From positions 1 to 64,000 of the forward strand of contig JAVBKS010000022.1 of NCBI GenBank assembly GCA_031553935.1: 64,000 nucleotides of DNA, given 5' to 3'. A program made the translations under genes and the position numbers. The notes beneath the pieces are model-generated. The model was given only the letters and a program-made list of their open reading frames with translations. It was not told where the DNA came from and did no database searches. Numbering within the stretch: the first letter of the stretch is position 1; every line of letters starts with the position of its first letter. Shown here one piece after another: positions 43,613-52,394 of the stretch. Source of the DNA: JAISDD01 sp031553935. Lineage in GTDB: Bacteria > Bacillota > Syntrophomonadia > Syntrophomonadales > Syntrophomonadaceae.

Positions 43613-43970
43613 ATTAATTCCCCCCGCATTTTATTCTCGCTATTTATAGATCAATTTTTCGACGACAAGGTAAGTATTACCTTTATTCTTCACTCAGCAA
43701 ATATACTTAGAATTCTGATCATATCAACAATATTCGACAATTATTTACATGGCGCTTTGTTATCAATAGATGCGAAATACTACTTAATCCTAAGCTATAT
43801 AGAAGAAATACTAATACATATTAATCGACTCACCATTGTTTTATTCTTCTTTGATCTTGTATATTTGATGATTTTGCTGTGAATTTGAGATTATTCTTAA
43901 TTTAACTTGTATTCAAAAAAAAGTTTGAAATGAATACATATTTTGGAATCTGTGAAATTACTAAATTAAC
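43613..43970. other. spo0A upstream region
   Basis: About 360 AT-rich bases between spoIVB and spo0A, too long for simple read-through coupling. It contains an exact 0A box and a near match (given separately). A 95-codon plus-strand open frame across it looks like chance AT-rich sequence. Confidence 0.5.
43733..43739 (-). promoter_or_regulatory. 0A box (Spo0A binding site) upstream of spo0A
   Basis: TTCGACA on the plus strand is TGTCGAA on the minus strand, an exact match to the Spo0A consensus TGTCGAA. It lies about 120 bases upstream of the spo0A start. A second site with one mismatch (minus CGTCGAA) lies at 43658-43664. Spo0A autoregulates in Bacillus, so self-control is likely here. Confidence 0.55.
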
Positions 43971-45308
43971 TTATAATTTGTAATTTTTGAAATTTGTCGA
44001 AATATTCTTGGCGGTCACCGGATCCGACATTTCTTGTAGCATATTGTCCATATAAACACCATATCCTCTGCTGGGATCGTTAAGGAAAACATGAGTAACT
44101 GCCCCAATCAGTTTATTGTTTTGAATTATTGGGCTTCCGCTCATGCCTTGAATTATTCCTCCAGTTGTATTGAGAAGTCTCTCATCAGTAATATGGATCT
44201 CCATATTTTTAATGTTATTAGTTCTTGAGTTACACTTTTCAATTTCGATTTTAAATGACTCTATCGTTTCGCCATTAATCACCGTCAAGATTTCTGCTGG
44301 GCCGATTTCTACCTGATGGGCATAACCCACCTCGAGTCTGGTGACTTGCGGATTAGTTATAGTATTTGTACTTGAGCCAAAAATACCATAGTCTGTGTTC
44401 TTCGAAATAGTTCCTATTATTTCGCCATTGCCGTCAAATACTCCAATTTTCTCACCTGGTCGCCCTGGGTAACCTGGCTTCACACTCTTGATCTCTGCCC
44501 CAACAATTTGACCATCACTAACTGCAATTTCTTGTTTGGTATCATTGTCTAGAATTATATGGCCAAGAGCTGCAAATTGAGATGAGGAGGGATCCCAATA
44601 GCTAAGAGTCCCAACACCTACAACCCCATCACGCACGAATAAACCTATGCGATACCTATTGGTTTCAGAGCAGAATACAGGATTAATCTTTTTATAAAAT
44701 AGTTCTTCATTTCTAGAAAACTCGATTTCAATACTTTGGCCATGATTTTGATCAATTATTTGAGCTAATTCCTCTTCGCTCTTAATGGGAACTCCATTTA
44801 TTTTTTTTACCAGATCCCCAAGCTGAATGCCTTCATCTTTCGCAGGATATACCTTTTCTCCATTATCATTAACAATCGGGGCATAACCTACAATCATTAT
44901 TCCTACAGATTGTAGAATAACTCCAATCGAGTGTCCTCCCGGAACTAGCCATCGCGGCTGCAAGGCTTCAATAGAAATTGATTTTAGCGGAAAAAGACCT
45001 AACAGGGTAAGCTCCAGGTTAGCAACTCCAGGTTTTAAGGCAGCAATCTCATATTCACTGCCTTTTTTTTGCAAGCTTATAGTGGGGTTCGCTTCTTGGT
45101 GCATTACACTTAGAGACGGAGAGCTGATTTCGAATTTTATCTTGTCTTCCAAAAATACCGGTAAATTTATTTTCAGAGAACTCGTCTGTCCAACCAATAT
45201 GCTTTGTTGCTTAGGTAGATTAAAAAGCTCTCTCATTTGCGGAGTTGCGCATAATCCAATTATCGATATAATTAGTATCGCTGCCACCCAATGTTTGATA
45301 TTTCGCAC
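43971..45308 (-). CDS. spoIVB: SpoIVB serine peptidase
   Basis: A 445-residue sporulation signalling protease, secreted by the forespore to trigger sigma-K activation in Bacillus. An N-terminal membrane anchor (about 7-25) is followed by a PDZ domain (IMIVGYAPIVNDNGEKVYPA, then LGDLVKKINGVPI) and an S55 peptidase domain. The catalytic His lies in FAALGHIILDND and the catalytic Ser in IIQGMSGSPIIQNN. GTG 45308 follows GGAGG. It lies directly upstream of spo0A, the usual Firmicutes order. Confidence 0.97.
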   Translation of the reverse strand: MRNIKHWVAAILIISIIGLCATPQMRELFNLPKQQSILVGQTSSLKINLPVFLEDKIKFEISSPSLSVMHQEANPTISLQKKGSEYEIAALKPGVANLELTLLGLFPLKSISIEALQPRWLVPGGHSIGVILQSVGIMIVGYAPIVNDNGEKVYPAKDEGIQLGDLVKKINGVPIKSEEELAQIIDQNHGQSIEIEFSRNEELFYKKINPVFCSETNRYRIGLFVRDGVVGVGTLSYWDPSSSQFAALGHIILDNDTKQEIAVSDGQIVGAEIKSVKPGYPGRPGEKIGVFDGNGEIIGTISKNTDYGIFGSSTNTITNPQVTRLEVGYAHQVEIGPAEILTVINGETIESFKIEIEKCNSRTNNIKNMEIHITDERLLNTTGGIIQGMSGSPIIQNNKLIGAVTHVFLNDPSRGYGVYMDNMLQEMSDPVTAKNISTNFKNYKL

Positions 45309-45504
45309 CGAAGTCCTCCAAAACTGATTTTGAATAATATATCCTCAGGAAAACCACCCGGTAAGAAGCACCTTCTAGCCGATATATAACTCATTCAGTA
45401 TTGTTCCCAAAAACATTTAATTAATAACATTAGCTATAAACCATCACCATTTTTAACATTGCTGGATATTATATAATGAAAATTTTGATAGGCAGGTGGA
45501 ATGC

Positions 45505-45984
45505 ATGGCAGGCAGATCAATAATAAAAGCCAGGCTGGAGTCAAGTCCGTTAGCTCCCAATCTTCGCGGTGAAGTAGTATTTAGGCCGATGAAAAACGGA
45601 ACTCAAGTAACTGTAGATGTCAGCGGCCTTCCAAATTATCAACCGGCAACTGATACTCTACCGCCGATTGGTCCGTTTGGATTCCATATTCATGAAGGCC
45701 CTAACTGTGACATAATTGACCCCTATGATCCCTTCATATCGGCAATGGGCCATTGGAACCCAGATAATGAACCGCATGGTAACCATGCCGGTGATTTTCC
45801 GGTATTGTTTTCCAACAATGGCAGAGCTTTAATGTCGTTTTATACCAATCGCTTTAAACCACAGGATGTAATTGGGAAAACGGTAATGATTCATCAGAAT
45901 CCCGACGACTATAGAACCCAACCATCGGGAAACTCGGGAAGAAGACTGGGCTGCGGAAGGATAAAAAAATACTTTTTGCGTTGA
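45505..45984 (+). CDS. Cu/Zn superoxide dismutase-like protein (SodC family)
   Basis: A 159-residue SodC-family protein. The copper ligands are visible in FGFHIHEGPNC (HxH), the bridging or zinc histidines in AMGHWNP and EPHGNHAGDFP, and the last copper His in MIHQNPDDY; SGRRLGCGRI supplies the family C-terminus and the two conserved Cys positions. No signal peptide is visible, which is unusual because most bacterial SodC proteins are exported. The frame opens at GTG 45496, but AGGTGG there is the ribosome binding site for ATG 45505. It is transcribed away from spoIVB. Confidence 0.88.
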   Translation: MAGRSIIKARLESSPLAPNLRGEVVFRPMKNGTQVTVDVSGLPNYQPATDTLPPIGPFGFHIHEGPNCDIIDPYDPFISAMGHWNPDNEPHGNHAGDFPVLFSNNGRALMSFYTNRFKPQDVIGKTVMIHQNPDDYRTQPSGNSGRRLGCGRIKKYFLR

Positions 45985-46036
45985 TAATTATTGTCCGGGT
46001 GTTTCAACTTGAAAGCTGTGTTAGGTGCTCGCACTA

Positions 46037-47725
46037 TTAATCATTAAATTCCAATGTATTTTGATCTAACATTTCCCACGCATGTTTCAAGGTAAGCGGA
46101 GAATAATTTTCACCAGATAACATGCGAGCTATTTCATGAGCTCGCTCTTCTTTATTTAGAGACTTTACTACGATTTCAGTATTACTATCAACTGTGATTT
46201 TTTCGATAAGATGGTGATTATTGGCATAACAGGCCACTTGAGGTGCGTGAGTTACTAAAATGATCTGGTGAGATCTTGCGATTTGCTGAATCTTTTGGGC
46301 CATAATTGCAAGGGAGGTGCCTCCAACTCCCATATCAATTTCGTCAAAAACTAGAGTTGGTACTTGATAGTTTTGCGCCAACGCCGTTTTTAAGGCTAGT
46401 ACAAATCTTGACACTTCTCCCCCAGAGGCAATCTGAGCAATAGGGCGAAGCCCCTCGCCAAGATTGGCTGAAAACAAAAACTCTACTTGATCATTGCCAT
46501 TCTCATTAATTTGAGCTGAAGTCTTAACCACGACCTCCAATTTCAGATTGGGAAGATTCAACTCCGAAAGCTCGGCCAGAACCCGCTTTTCCAAAAACGA
46601 TGCGGCTTTTTTGCGCGCCTCGGTTAATTGCTGGGCATTACTGTTCAATTCGTCTTGATATTTCACCCTCAAAAGTAACAAATCATCAATATAGCGCTTG
46701 TTATTAAGCAGCTCTTCTCTTTCAAATTCAGCTTTGGCCAAATAGTTCAGCACTTCATCAACAGTTTCTCCATATCGTTTTTTTAATTTGGTGATTTTAT
46801 GAAGTCTTTCTTCAATCGAGTCTAGTTCTTCGGGAAGAAAATCCAAACCATCCCTAAAGCTTAACAAACCCTGAGTAATATCCTGCAATTCGTAGTAAAT
46901 ACTGCTTAAGCTCTTTTGAAACGAAAAATAAAACTCGTCATTTTTGACCGTGTCAGCAATACTCAGCGCTTTACCAATCTGGTCCAGAGCACTGGGGAAT
47001 TTATCACCTTGATATACTAACTGCTCAATACTTGCAGCGCACTCAGTCAGCTTCTTACTAGAATGTATCCTCTCCTTAACATTTAATAACTCTTCTTCTT
47101 CGCCAGGTTTCAAATGCACACTTTTGATTTCCTCGATCTGATAATTTAATAGGCTAATTTCATCCTCGCGGTTTTTCTCCTTGTCTAAATGTGCGGTAAT
47201 TTCTTTTTCATTCTGCTTAAACTCTTTAAAAAGCACTCTTAGCTTTGGCAGGAGTTCCGATTCTTCATTAAGCATACCATCGATTATTTTCAGCTGCCGC
47301 TCCGGTATTAAAAACTTCAAGCTATCATGCTGCAGATGTATATCAACCAGCATAGGAGCTAAATCACGAATAATAGTAAGATTTACACTGCGATTATTGA
47401 TCCTTTGACTGCTCTTTCCAGTGGCTGTTATTTCTCTTCTAATTATTGCAGCCATGCTTTCTTCATCTAACAATTCCAGTTCATTCAAATAATTGATAGC
47501 GGAAGTATTGCCCTTAAGATCAAATACCGCCTCAACTATTGCCTTGTTTCCAGGGTTTTTTACGAATTCTGCATTACTGCGCTCCCCTAATATCAATCCC
47601 AAGGCATCAATAATGATTGATTTACCCGCCCCGGTCTCGCCGGTTAAGACATTTAGTCCAGCGTGAAAATCAATTCGCAGTTCATCAATCAGAATAAAAT
47701 TACTAATATAGATTTCTTGGAGCAT
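46037..47725 (-). CDS. recN: DNA repair ATPase RecN
   Basis: A 562-residue SMC-like protein for double-strand-break repair. Walker A is LTGETGAGKSIIIDALG at the N-terminus; two coiled-coil arms occupy about 150-380; the C-terminal part has the ABC signature IASGGEVSRFVLALK and Walker B TLVFDEIDMGVGG. ATG 47725 follows GGGGAGG. It is part of the conserved argR-recN-spoIVB-spo0A order, downstream of argR. Confidence 0.97.
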   Translation of the reverse strand: MLQEIYISNFILIDELRIDFHAGLNVLTGETGAGKSIIIDALGLILGERSNAEFVKNPGNKAIVEAVFDLKGNTSAINYLNELELLDEESMAAIIRREITATGKSSQRINNRSVNLTIIRDLAPMLVDIHLQHDSLKFLIPERQLKIIDGMLNEESELLPKLRVLFKEFKQNEKEITAHLDKEKNREDEISLLNYQIEEIKSVHLKPGEEEELLNVKERIHSSKKLTECAASIEQLVYQGDKFPSALDQIGKALSIADTVKNDEFYFSFQKSLSSIYYELQDITQGLLSFRDGLDFLPEELDSIEERLHKITKLKKRYGETVDEVLNYLAKAEFEREELLNNKRYIDDLLLLRVKYQDELNSNAQQLTEARKKAASFLEKRVLAELSELNLPNLKLEVVVKTSAQINENGNDQVEFLFSANLGEGLRPIAQIASGGEVSRFVLALKTALAQNYQVPTLVFDEIDMGVGGTSLAIMAQKIQQIARSHQIILVTHAPQVACYANNHHLIEKITVDSNTEIVVKSLNKEERAHEIARMLSGENYSPLTLKHAWEMLDQNTLEFND

Positions 47726-47761
47726 ACAATCCTCCCCAACGAAGCAACCCGTGTTCTTTAT

Positions 47762-48211
47762 TTATCCGGCAATTAAGGAATGGAATTTATTTAAAATCCT
47801 CTTCATGGCTTTTCGATTTTGCAGAGCCACGAAAATCGTATCATCACCAGCCACGGTACCGATAATATCTTTTTCCGAACTGGCGTCAATCAGTGATCCC
47901 ACTGCCTGAGCGCTGCCCGGCAGGGTTTTTATGACGATCAAGCTATCATTGTGTTTTATGTCTAGGACAGCATCACTAAAAATTCTCTTCATACGTTCAC
48001 TAACACTGCTTGAAGTGCTACTGGGCAAGCCATACTTGTAACCGTCATCATCAGGAATTTTAATCAATTGCATTTCTTTTATATCACGGGAAATGGTCGC
48101 TTGAGTAACATCAAATCCGCGATTTTTCAGCTCTTGGCATAGACTATCCTGAGTCGTAACCCTTGAGTTACTAAGGATTTCGCGGATAACAAAATGGCGT
48201 GCTTTTTTCAT
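47762..48211 (-). CDS. argR: Arginine repressor ArgR/AhrC
   Basis: A 149-residue arginine-dependent regulator. The N-terminal winged helix includes QDSLCQELKNRGFDVTQATI, then SRDIKEMQLIK; the C-terminal hexamerisation and arginine-binding domain ends with IIGTVAGDDTIFVAL, whose GDD pair contacts arginine. ATG 48211 has AGGAGG upstream. It lies 36 bases after nadK. Confidence 0.97.
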   Translation of the reverse strand: MKKARHFVIREILSNSRVTTQDSLCQELKNRGFDVTQATISRDIKEMQLIKIPDDDGYKYGLPSSTSSSVSERMKRIFSDAVLDIKHNDSLIVIKTLPGSAQAVGSLIDASSEKDIIGTVAGDDTIFVALQNRKAMKRILNKFHSLIAG

Positions 48212-48247
48212 GTTGTCCTCCTAGACTTGGACTAAATGGAGAGATAC

Positions 48248-49063
48248 TTATTCTTCTGCAATTCTCCCCATCCTTTTATTGATCTTACTCCAAAAATCAA
48301 TAGTATCCAACTTAATCATTTTCAGACCTAGCAGGGATTTAGCAATTTCAATACGGTCTCCTGCCTGTAAATCTATGCTGTTTTGTCCATCCAAACACAT
48401 TAACACTTGGCTGCCAAAAACGATTTCTATTTGAATTGTTTTCGAAGCTTCTAACACCATAGGCCGATGAGACAAAAAATGTGATGCCAGCGGCGTAACC
48501 AATAAGACTTTGAGATCCGCGTCAATAATTGGCCCTCCTGCCGACAGTGAATAAGCTGTTGAACCGGTCGGGGTCGCAATAATCACTCCATCGCCCCGAA
48601 ATGAACTCAAATGTTGATTATTCACCAGCATATTAAATCTTATCATCCGTGAAATACTCGATTTGATTGCAGCTTCATTAGTTGCGACAAAATCACCGCA
48701 GTGTTCGTCATTTCTAAAAAGTGAAACCTTAAGCAGCATTCTTTCCTCGATCAAATAGTCGCTATTGATTATTCGATCTATGTTTTCCTCAAGTTGATTA
48801 GCCTTAATATTACACAAAAAACCTATTGTCCCCATATTTACTCCCAGCAAAGGAATCCCCAAACGGGAGTATCGCCTGGCCGCCCTAATAATTGTGCCAT
48901 CTCCGCCCAATACTATGATTAAGTCCAGGTCTGAATCATCACAAGGCTCTTCGCCATTATCAATGTAGACCTGCACGAACTTATCGGCCATCAGGGTTGC
49001 AACTCTTTGAGCCATTGCTTGCGCTGGTTGCTTATGAGGATTATGGAGCAATAATACTTTCAT
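48248..49063 (-). CDS. nadK: NAD kinase
   Basis: A 271-residue ATP-NAD kinase making NADP. The catalytic motif is VLGGDGTIIRAARRYS, followed by NMGTIGFLCN and the conserved GDGVIIATPTGSTAYSLSAGG. ATG 49063 overlaps the tlyA stop by 4 bases, so the two are translationally coupled. Its position between tlyA and argR matches other Firmicutes. Confidence 0.97.
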   Translation of the reverse strand: MKVLLLHNPHKQPAQAMAQRVATLMADKFVQVYIDNGEEPCDDSDLDLIIVLGGDGTIIRAARRYSRLGIPLLGVNMGTIGFLCNIKANQLEENIDRIINSDYLIEERMLLKVSLFRNDEHCGDFVATNEAAIKSSISRMIRFNMLVNNQHLSSFRGDGVIIATPTGSTAYSLSAGGPIIDADLKVLLVTPLASHFLSHRPMVLEASKTIQIEIVFGSQVLMCLDGQNSIDLQAGDRIEIAKSLLGLKMIKLDTIDFWSKINKRMGRIAEE

Positions 49064-49881
49064 TTCTGACTCCCCCGGTTTAATAACTCATGGGCTCTGG
49101 TCACAACACTTGTTATTTCATCATTTATGTCAAAACAGTTGTTTTCTTCTTTTGTCAAACGTATGAAAAATTCAATATTGCCTTGGGGTCCCTTAATCGG
49201 GGAGTTAGTTATACCGCAAACAAACAGGCTTTGAAGTTTCGCGTCTTCAATCGCGTTTTTTAAAACCAATTCATGAACCTTAGGATCACGAACAACGCCT
49301 TTTTTTCCCACCAACTCGCGGCCGGCTTCAAATTGAGGTTTTATTAAACATATTATCTGACCTTCAGGTTGCAGAAAAGAGTAGATAACTGGAAATATTT
49401 TTTTCGTGGAAATGAAAGAAACATCAATGAGAATAAAGTCAAATTTCTCTGGAAAAGCCTCATCGGTTACATATCTGATATTAGTTTTTTCCATATTTAC
49501 AACTTTTTCATGGTTTCGAAGCGACCAATCGAGCTGCCCATAGCCAACATCAACGGCATAGACTCTTTGGGCTCCATGTTTCAGAGCACAATCGGTGTAT
49601 CCGCCGGTAGATGCCCCAATGTCAAGAACGACTTTTCCCTCGAAATCCAAGGACCAATTATGAATTGCATGTTCAAGCTTAATACCGCCTCGACTGACAT
49701 AGCGAGGGATTTTGCTCTTTATGGTAACTATCGCAGTTTCATGGACATTGGTTCCCGGCTTATCAATAATTTTGCCATCAACTAGTACTTCTCCGGCTAA
49801 AACCATAGCCCTGGCCTTTTCTCGGCTCATGGCAAGCCCATTATTTAAGAGCAATAAATCCAATCTAATTTTTCCTGACAC
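49060..49881 (-). CDS. tlyA: TlyA-family rRNA 2'-O-methyltransferase (hemolysin A-like)
   Basis: A 273-residue protein with an N-terminal S4 RNA-binding domain (LDLLLLNNGLAMSREKARAM) and a C-terminal FtsJ-type Rossmann methyltransferase (VVLDIGASTGGYTDCALKHG binds SAM; LIDVSFISTKKI and LIKPQFEAGRE are catalytic-region motifs). Members methylate 2'-O of cytidines in rRNA. GTG 49881 overlaps the dxs stop by 17 bases. The 'hemolysin' name is historical. Confidence 0.93.
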   Translation of the reverse strand: MSGKIRLDLLLLNNGLAMSREKARAMVLAGEVLVDGKIIDKPGTNVHETAIVTIKSKIPRYVSRGGIKLEHAIHNWSLDFEGKVVLDIGASTGGYTDCALKHGAQRVYAVDVGYGQLDWSLRNHEKVVNMEKTNIRYVTDEAFPEKFDFILIDVSFISTKKIFPVIYSFLQPEGQIICLIKPQFEAGRELVGKKGVVRDPKVHELVLKNAIEDAKLQSLFVCGITNSPIKGPQGNIEFFIRLTKEENNCFDINDEITSVVTRAHELLNRGSQK

Positions 49882-51784
49882 TTAGCAACTCCAGCGTCTG
49901 CTTGGGACGATTGAAATCATCCCAATGCTTAATAATGGCATCAACAATGCCCTCTGCATCTAAGTTCATGTTCGCCAATAGCTGATTGGTATTACCGTGT
50001 TCAATGAAAGCATCCGGTACTCCAAGCCGAAGAACATTGGGAAAATAACTGCTTTCTTGCCATTTTTCTAAACAGGCACTGCTAAAACCGCCGGCAAGAC
50101 ACCCCTCTTCAATCAAAACAATTTTCTCAAATTCTTTCGGTAAATCATTAATTAGATCACTGTCTATAGGTTTGACGAATCGGGCATCAATTAGGGCCGC
50201 ATCTATACCTCGCTTTTCAAGGATTAAACATGCATCAAAGCCTAGATTAACACCTCTGCCTATCGCTAACACAGCTAAATCTTTTCCTTCTCTAAGAACG
50301 CGGGCACTTCCTAGTTCAATAATTTTCCTAACTTCATTAATAGCATTTCCTGGACCGGCCCCGCGGGGATATCTTATTACTGAAGGTCCATTTATGCTAA
50401 TACTTGTGAAGAGCATATCTAATAATTCATTCTCATCCGAAGGCGACATAATTGTCAAATTAGGTATAATGCGCAGGAATGCCATGTCGAACAAGCCATG
50501 ATGAGTAGGGCCGTCTTCCCCTACTAAGCCGGCTCTGTCAACCGCGAATACTACTGGCAGGTTCTGTAATGCTACATCGTGGAGAATTTGGTCAAACGCT
50601 CTTTGCAAAAAAGTTGAGTAAATGGCTACAATCGGTCGCATACCTGCTTTGGCCATTCCTGCGGCCATAGTAACTGCATGTTGTTCACATATTCCAACAT
50701 CATAAAAGCGTTCTGGATATTCTTTAGAAAACTTAGCGAGCCCAGTTCCGCTAGTCATTGCTGCCGTAATCCCAACAATTCGAGGATCCACTTTGGCTTG
50801 CTGCATCATGAATTCACCAAATATTTCAGTGTATGACTTTGATTGACCTGAAATAATCGATCCGGTCTTAATATCGAATGGCCCGATTCCATGAAAAAGC
50901 GAAGGGTTATTGGAAGCAGGTTCATAACCTCTGCCTTTTTGAGTAATTGCATGCAATAGAATCGGACCTTTCATATGTCTGGAATTATTTAGTACCCCCG
51001 TCAGCTCCGGCACGCTATGACCATCAACCGGACCAATATAAGTAAATCCCAGTTCTTCGAATATTATTCCTGGAACCATGAGATACTTAATCTTCTCTTT
51101 CATCCAGCTTGCGCAGCGGGCAATCTTATCGCCAATGAGCGGCACTTTATGTAGAACCGATTCAATTTCTCCTTTGGTTCGCGAATACGTCGGTTCAGTA
51201 CGTAATTTACTAAGGTAGGCGGATAGTGCGCCCACGTTTTTAGAAATCGACATTTCATTATCGTTTAGTATAACAATGAGATCCAATGCTTCATGGCCGG
51301 CATGATTTAAAGCTTCAAAAGCCATCCCTCCGGTTAAAGCACCATCTCCAATTACAGCTACAACTGAATGATCTAAATTATCTAAGTCCCTGGCCAATGC
51401 CAAACCAACCGCAGCAGAAATTGAAGTGCTACTGTGGCCGGTATCAAATGCATCGTGGATGGATTCGTTAGATTTAGGAAAACCGCTTAATCCTCCCCAT
51501 TGACGAAGTGTATTCATTTTTTCATAGCGGCCGGTCAATATCTTATGCACATAACTCTGATGTCCAACATCCCAAATAATTCTATCATTCTGAGAATCAA
51601 AAACCGTATGTAGTGCTATGGTCAACTCCACAACTCCTAAATTAGCCGCTAAGTGACCCCCATATTCGGCAACACTAGTTACTAAAAGCTTACGGATATC
51701 CTCTGCAAGTTTAGTCTTTTGATCTATATCAAGTTTCTTAATCCCTTGGGGAAGATCTATTTTGTCTAATATCGAATAATTGAT
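49865..51784 (-). CDS. dxs: 1-deoxy-D-xylulose-5-phosphate synthase, apparent ATC start
   Basis: A ThDP-dependent transketolase-like enzyme, the first step of the MEP isoprenoid pathway. VIGDGALTGGMAFEALNHAG with NDNEMSISKN is the ThDP motif; GICEQHAVTMAAGMAKAGM is the catalytic region of the pyrimidine domain. A GTG at 51631 would lose the conserved N-terminus (LDKIDLPQGIKKL, GGHLAANLGVVELT), which is present in frame upstream. No ATG, GTG or TTG exists between that N-terminus and the upstream in-frame stop. ATC at 51784, with AAGGTGA ideally spaced, gives 639 residues, the normal family length. Confidence 0.9.
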   Translation of the reverse strand: MNYSILDKIDLPQGIKKLDIDQKTKLAEDIRKLLVTSVAEYGGHLAANLGVVELTIALHTVFDSQNDRIIWDVGHQSYVHKILTGRYEKMNTLRQWGGLSGFPKSNESIHDAFDTGHSSTSISAAVGLALARDLDNLDHSVVAVIGDGALTGGMAFEALNHAGHEALDLIVILNDNEMSISKNVGALSAYLSKLRTEPTYSRTKGEIESVLHKVPLIGDKIARCASWMKEKIKYLMVPGIIFEELGFTYIGPVDGHSVPELTGVLNNSRHMKGPILLHAITQKGRGYEPASNNPSLFHGIGPFDIKTGSIISGQSKSYTEIFGEFMMQQAKVDPRIVGITAAMTSGTGLAKFSKEYPERFYDVGICEQHAVTMAAGMAKAGMRPIVAIYSTFLQRAFDQILHDVALQNLPVVFAVDRAGLVGEDGPTHHGLFDMAFLRIIPNLTIMSPSDENELLDMLFTSISINGPSVIRYPRGAGPGNAINEVRKIIELGSARVLREGKDLAVLAIGRGVNLGFDACLILEKRGIDAALIDARFVKPIDSDLINDLPKEFEKIVLIEEGCLAGGFSSACLEKWQESSYFPNVLRLGVPDAFIEHGNTNQLLANMNLDAEGIVDAIIKHWDDFNRPKQTLELLSVRKN

Positions 51785-51788
51785 TTTC

Positions 51789-52361
51789 TCACCTTCTCTT
51801 CTTAACCAATCCCCAACCGGTAATATTTTCTATCCATGTGAGTAATAAGGCGACTCTTAGTATAATTTCATTCGCGTTGTTTAAGGCAATCTTTTTACCA
51901 ATTGCTTTGCCGCCAACAGTAAGCCCTGCAATTAGGCTTGTCATTACCGCACTAGCTAAAACCACATCAACAAAGGCAAACATTTGAGAAAATCCTATTA
52001 CAATGCCTGCCCCCAGTGCTCCACTCAATGTACCGGCAATATCTCCCACAACATCATTACAAAAATTTGCTACTACATCAGCTTTAAAAACTATCTGCAC
52101 AGCTTGGGGTGCACCATTTATCTTCTTAGCTGCCATAGCATTAAAAGGTGCAATATCGGCTGCGGTCACCGCAGTTCCAATTAAATCAAATAAAATTCCC
52201 AAAAGAATAATAAAGAACAACAAAATTAAGGCTATTGCCAAATTGTTGATGGCGTTAACTAACAATTGCGATCCAACACTCATAACTAACGCAATAAAGA
52301 AGGTTATGAATGCTACTATTATTCCTGCTAAAAAGTGTTCTTTTTTTAAGAATCCTTGCAA
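51789..52361 (-). CDS. oapA: OapA-like membrane protein (OLE RNA-associated protein)
   Basis: A 190-residue membrane protein with hydrophobic segments at about 10-30, 42-60, 107-127 and 130-150. The strongly patterned middle (LIGTAVTAADIAPFNAMAAK, then NFCNDVVGDIAG) includes a DxxxD motif (DVVGD, residues 103-107). It resembles the CorB/CNNM-like proteins that bind OLE RNA and place it at the membrane; I recognise it from its features and its position between the non-coding region and dxs. TTG 52361 follows GGAGG. Its stop is 4 bases before the dxs start, so the two are coupled. Confidence 0.75.
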   Translation of the reverse strand: MQGFLKKEHFLAGIIVAFITFFIALVMSVGSQLLVNAINNLAIALILLFFIILLGILFDLIGTAVTAADIAPFNAMAAKKINGAPQAVQIVFKADVVANFCNDVVGDIAGTLSGALGAGIVIGFSQMFAFVDVVLASAVMTSLIAGLTVGGKAIGKKIALNNANEIILRVALLLTWIENITGWGLVKKRR

Positions 52362-52394
52362 CGACTTGCGCCTCCAAGGAGATAATATTTTTAC

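Noticed and set aside
43595..43882. 95-codon plus-strand open frame upstream of spo0A
   Set aside because: Composed of AT-rich hydrophobic codons, overlaps the spo0A 5' end, has no ribosome binding site and covers the likely promoter.
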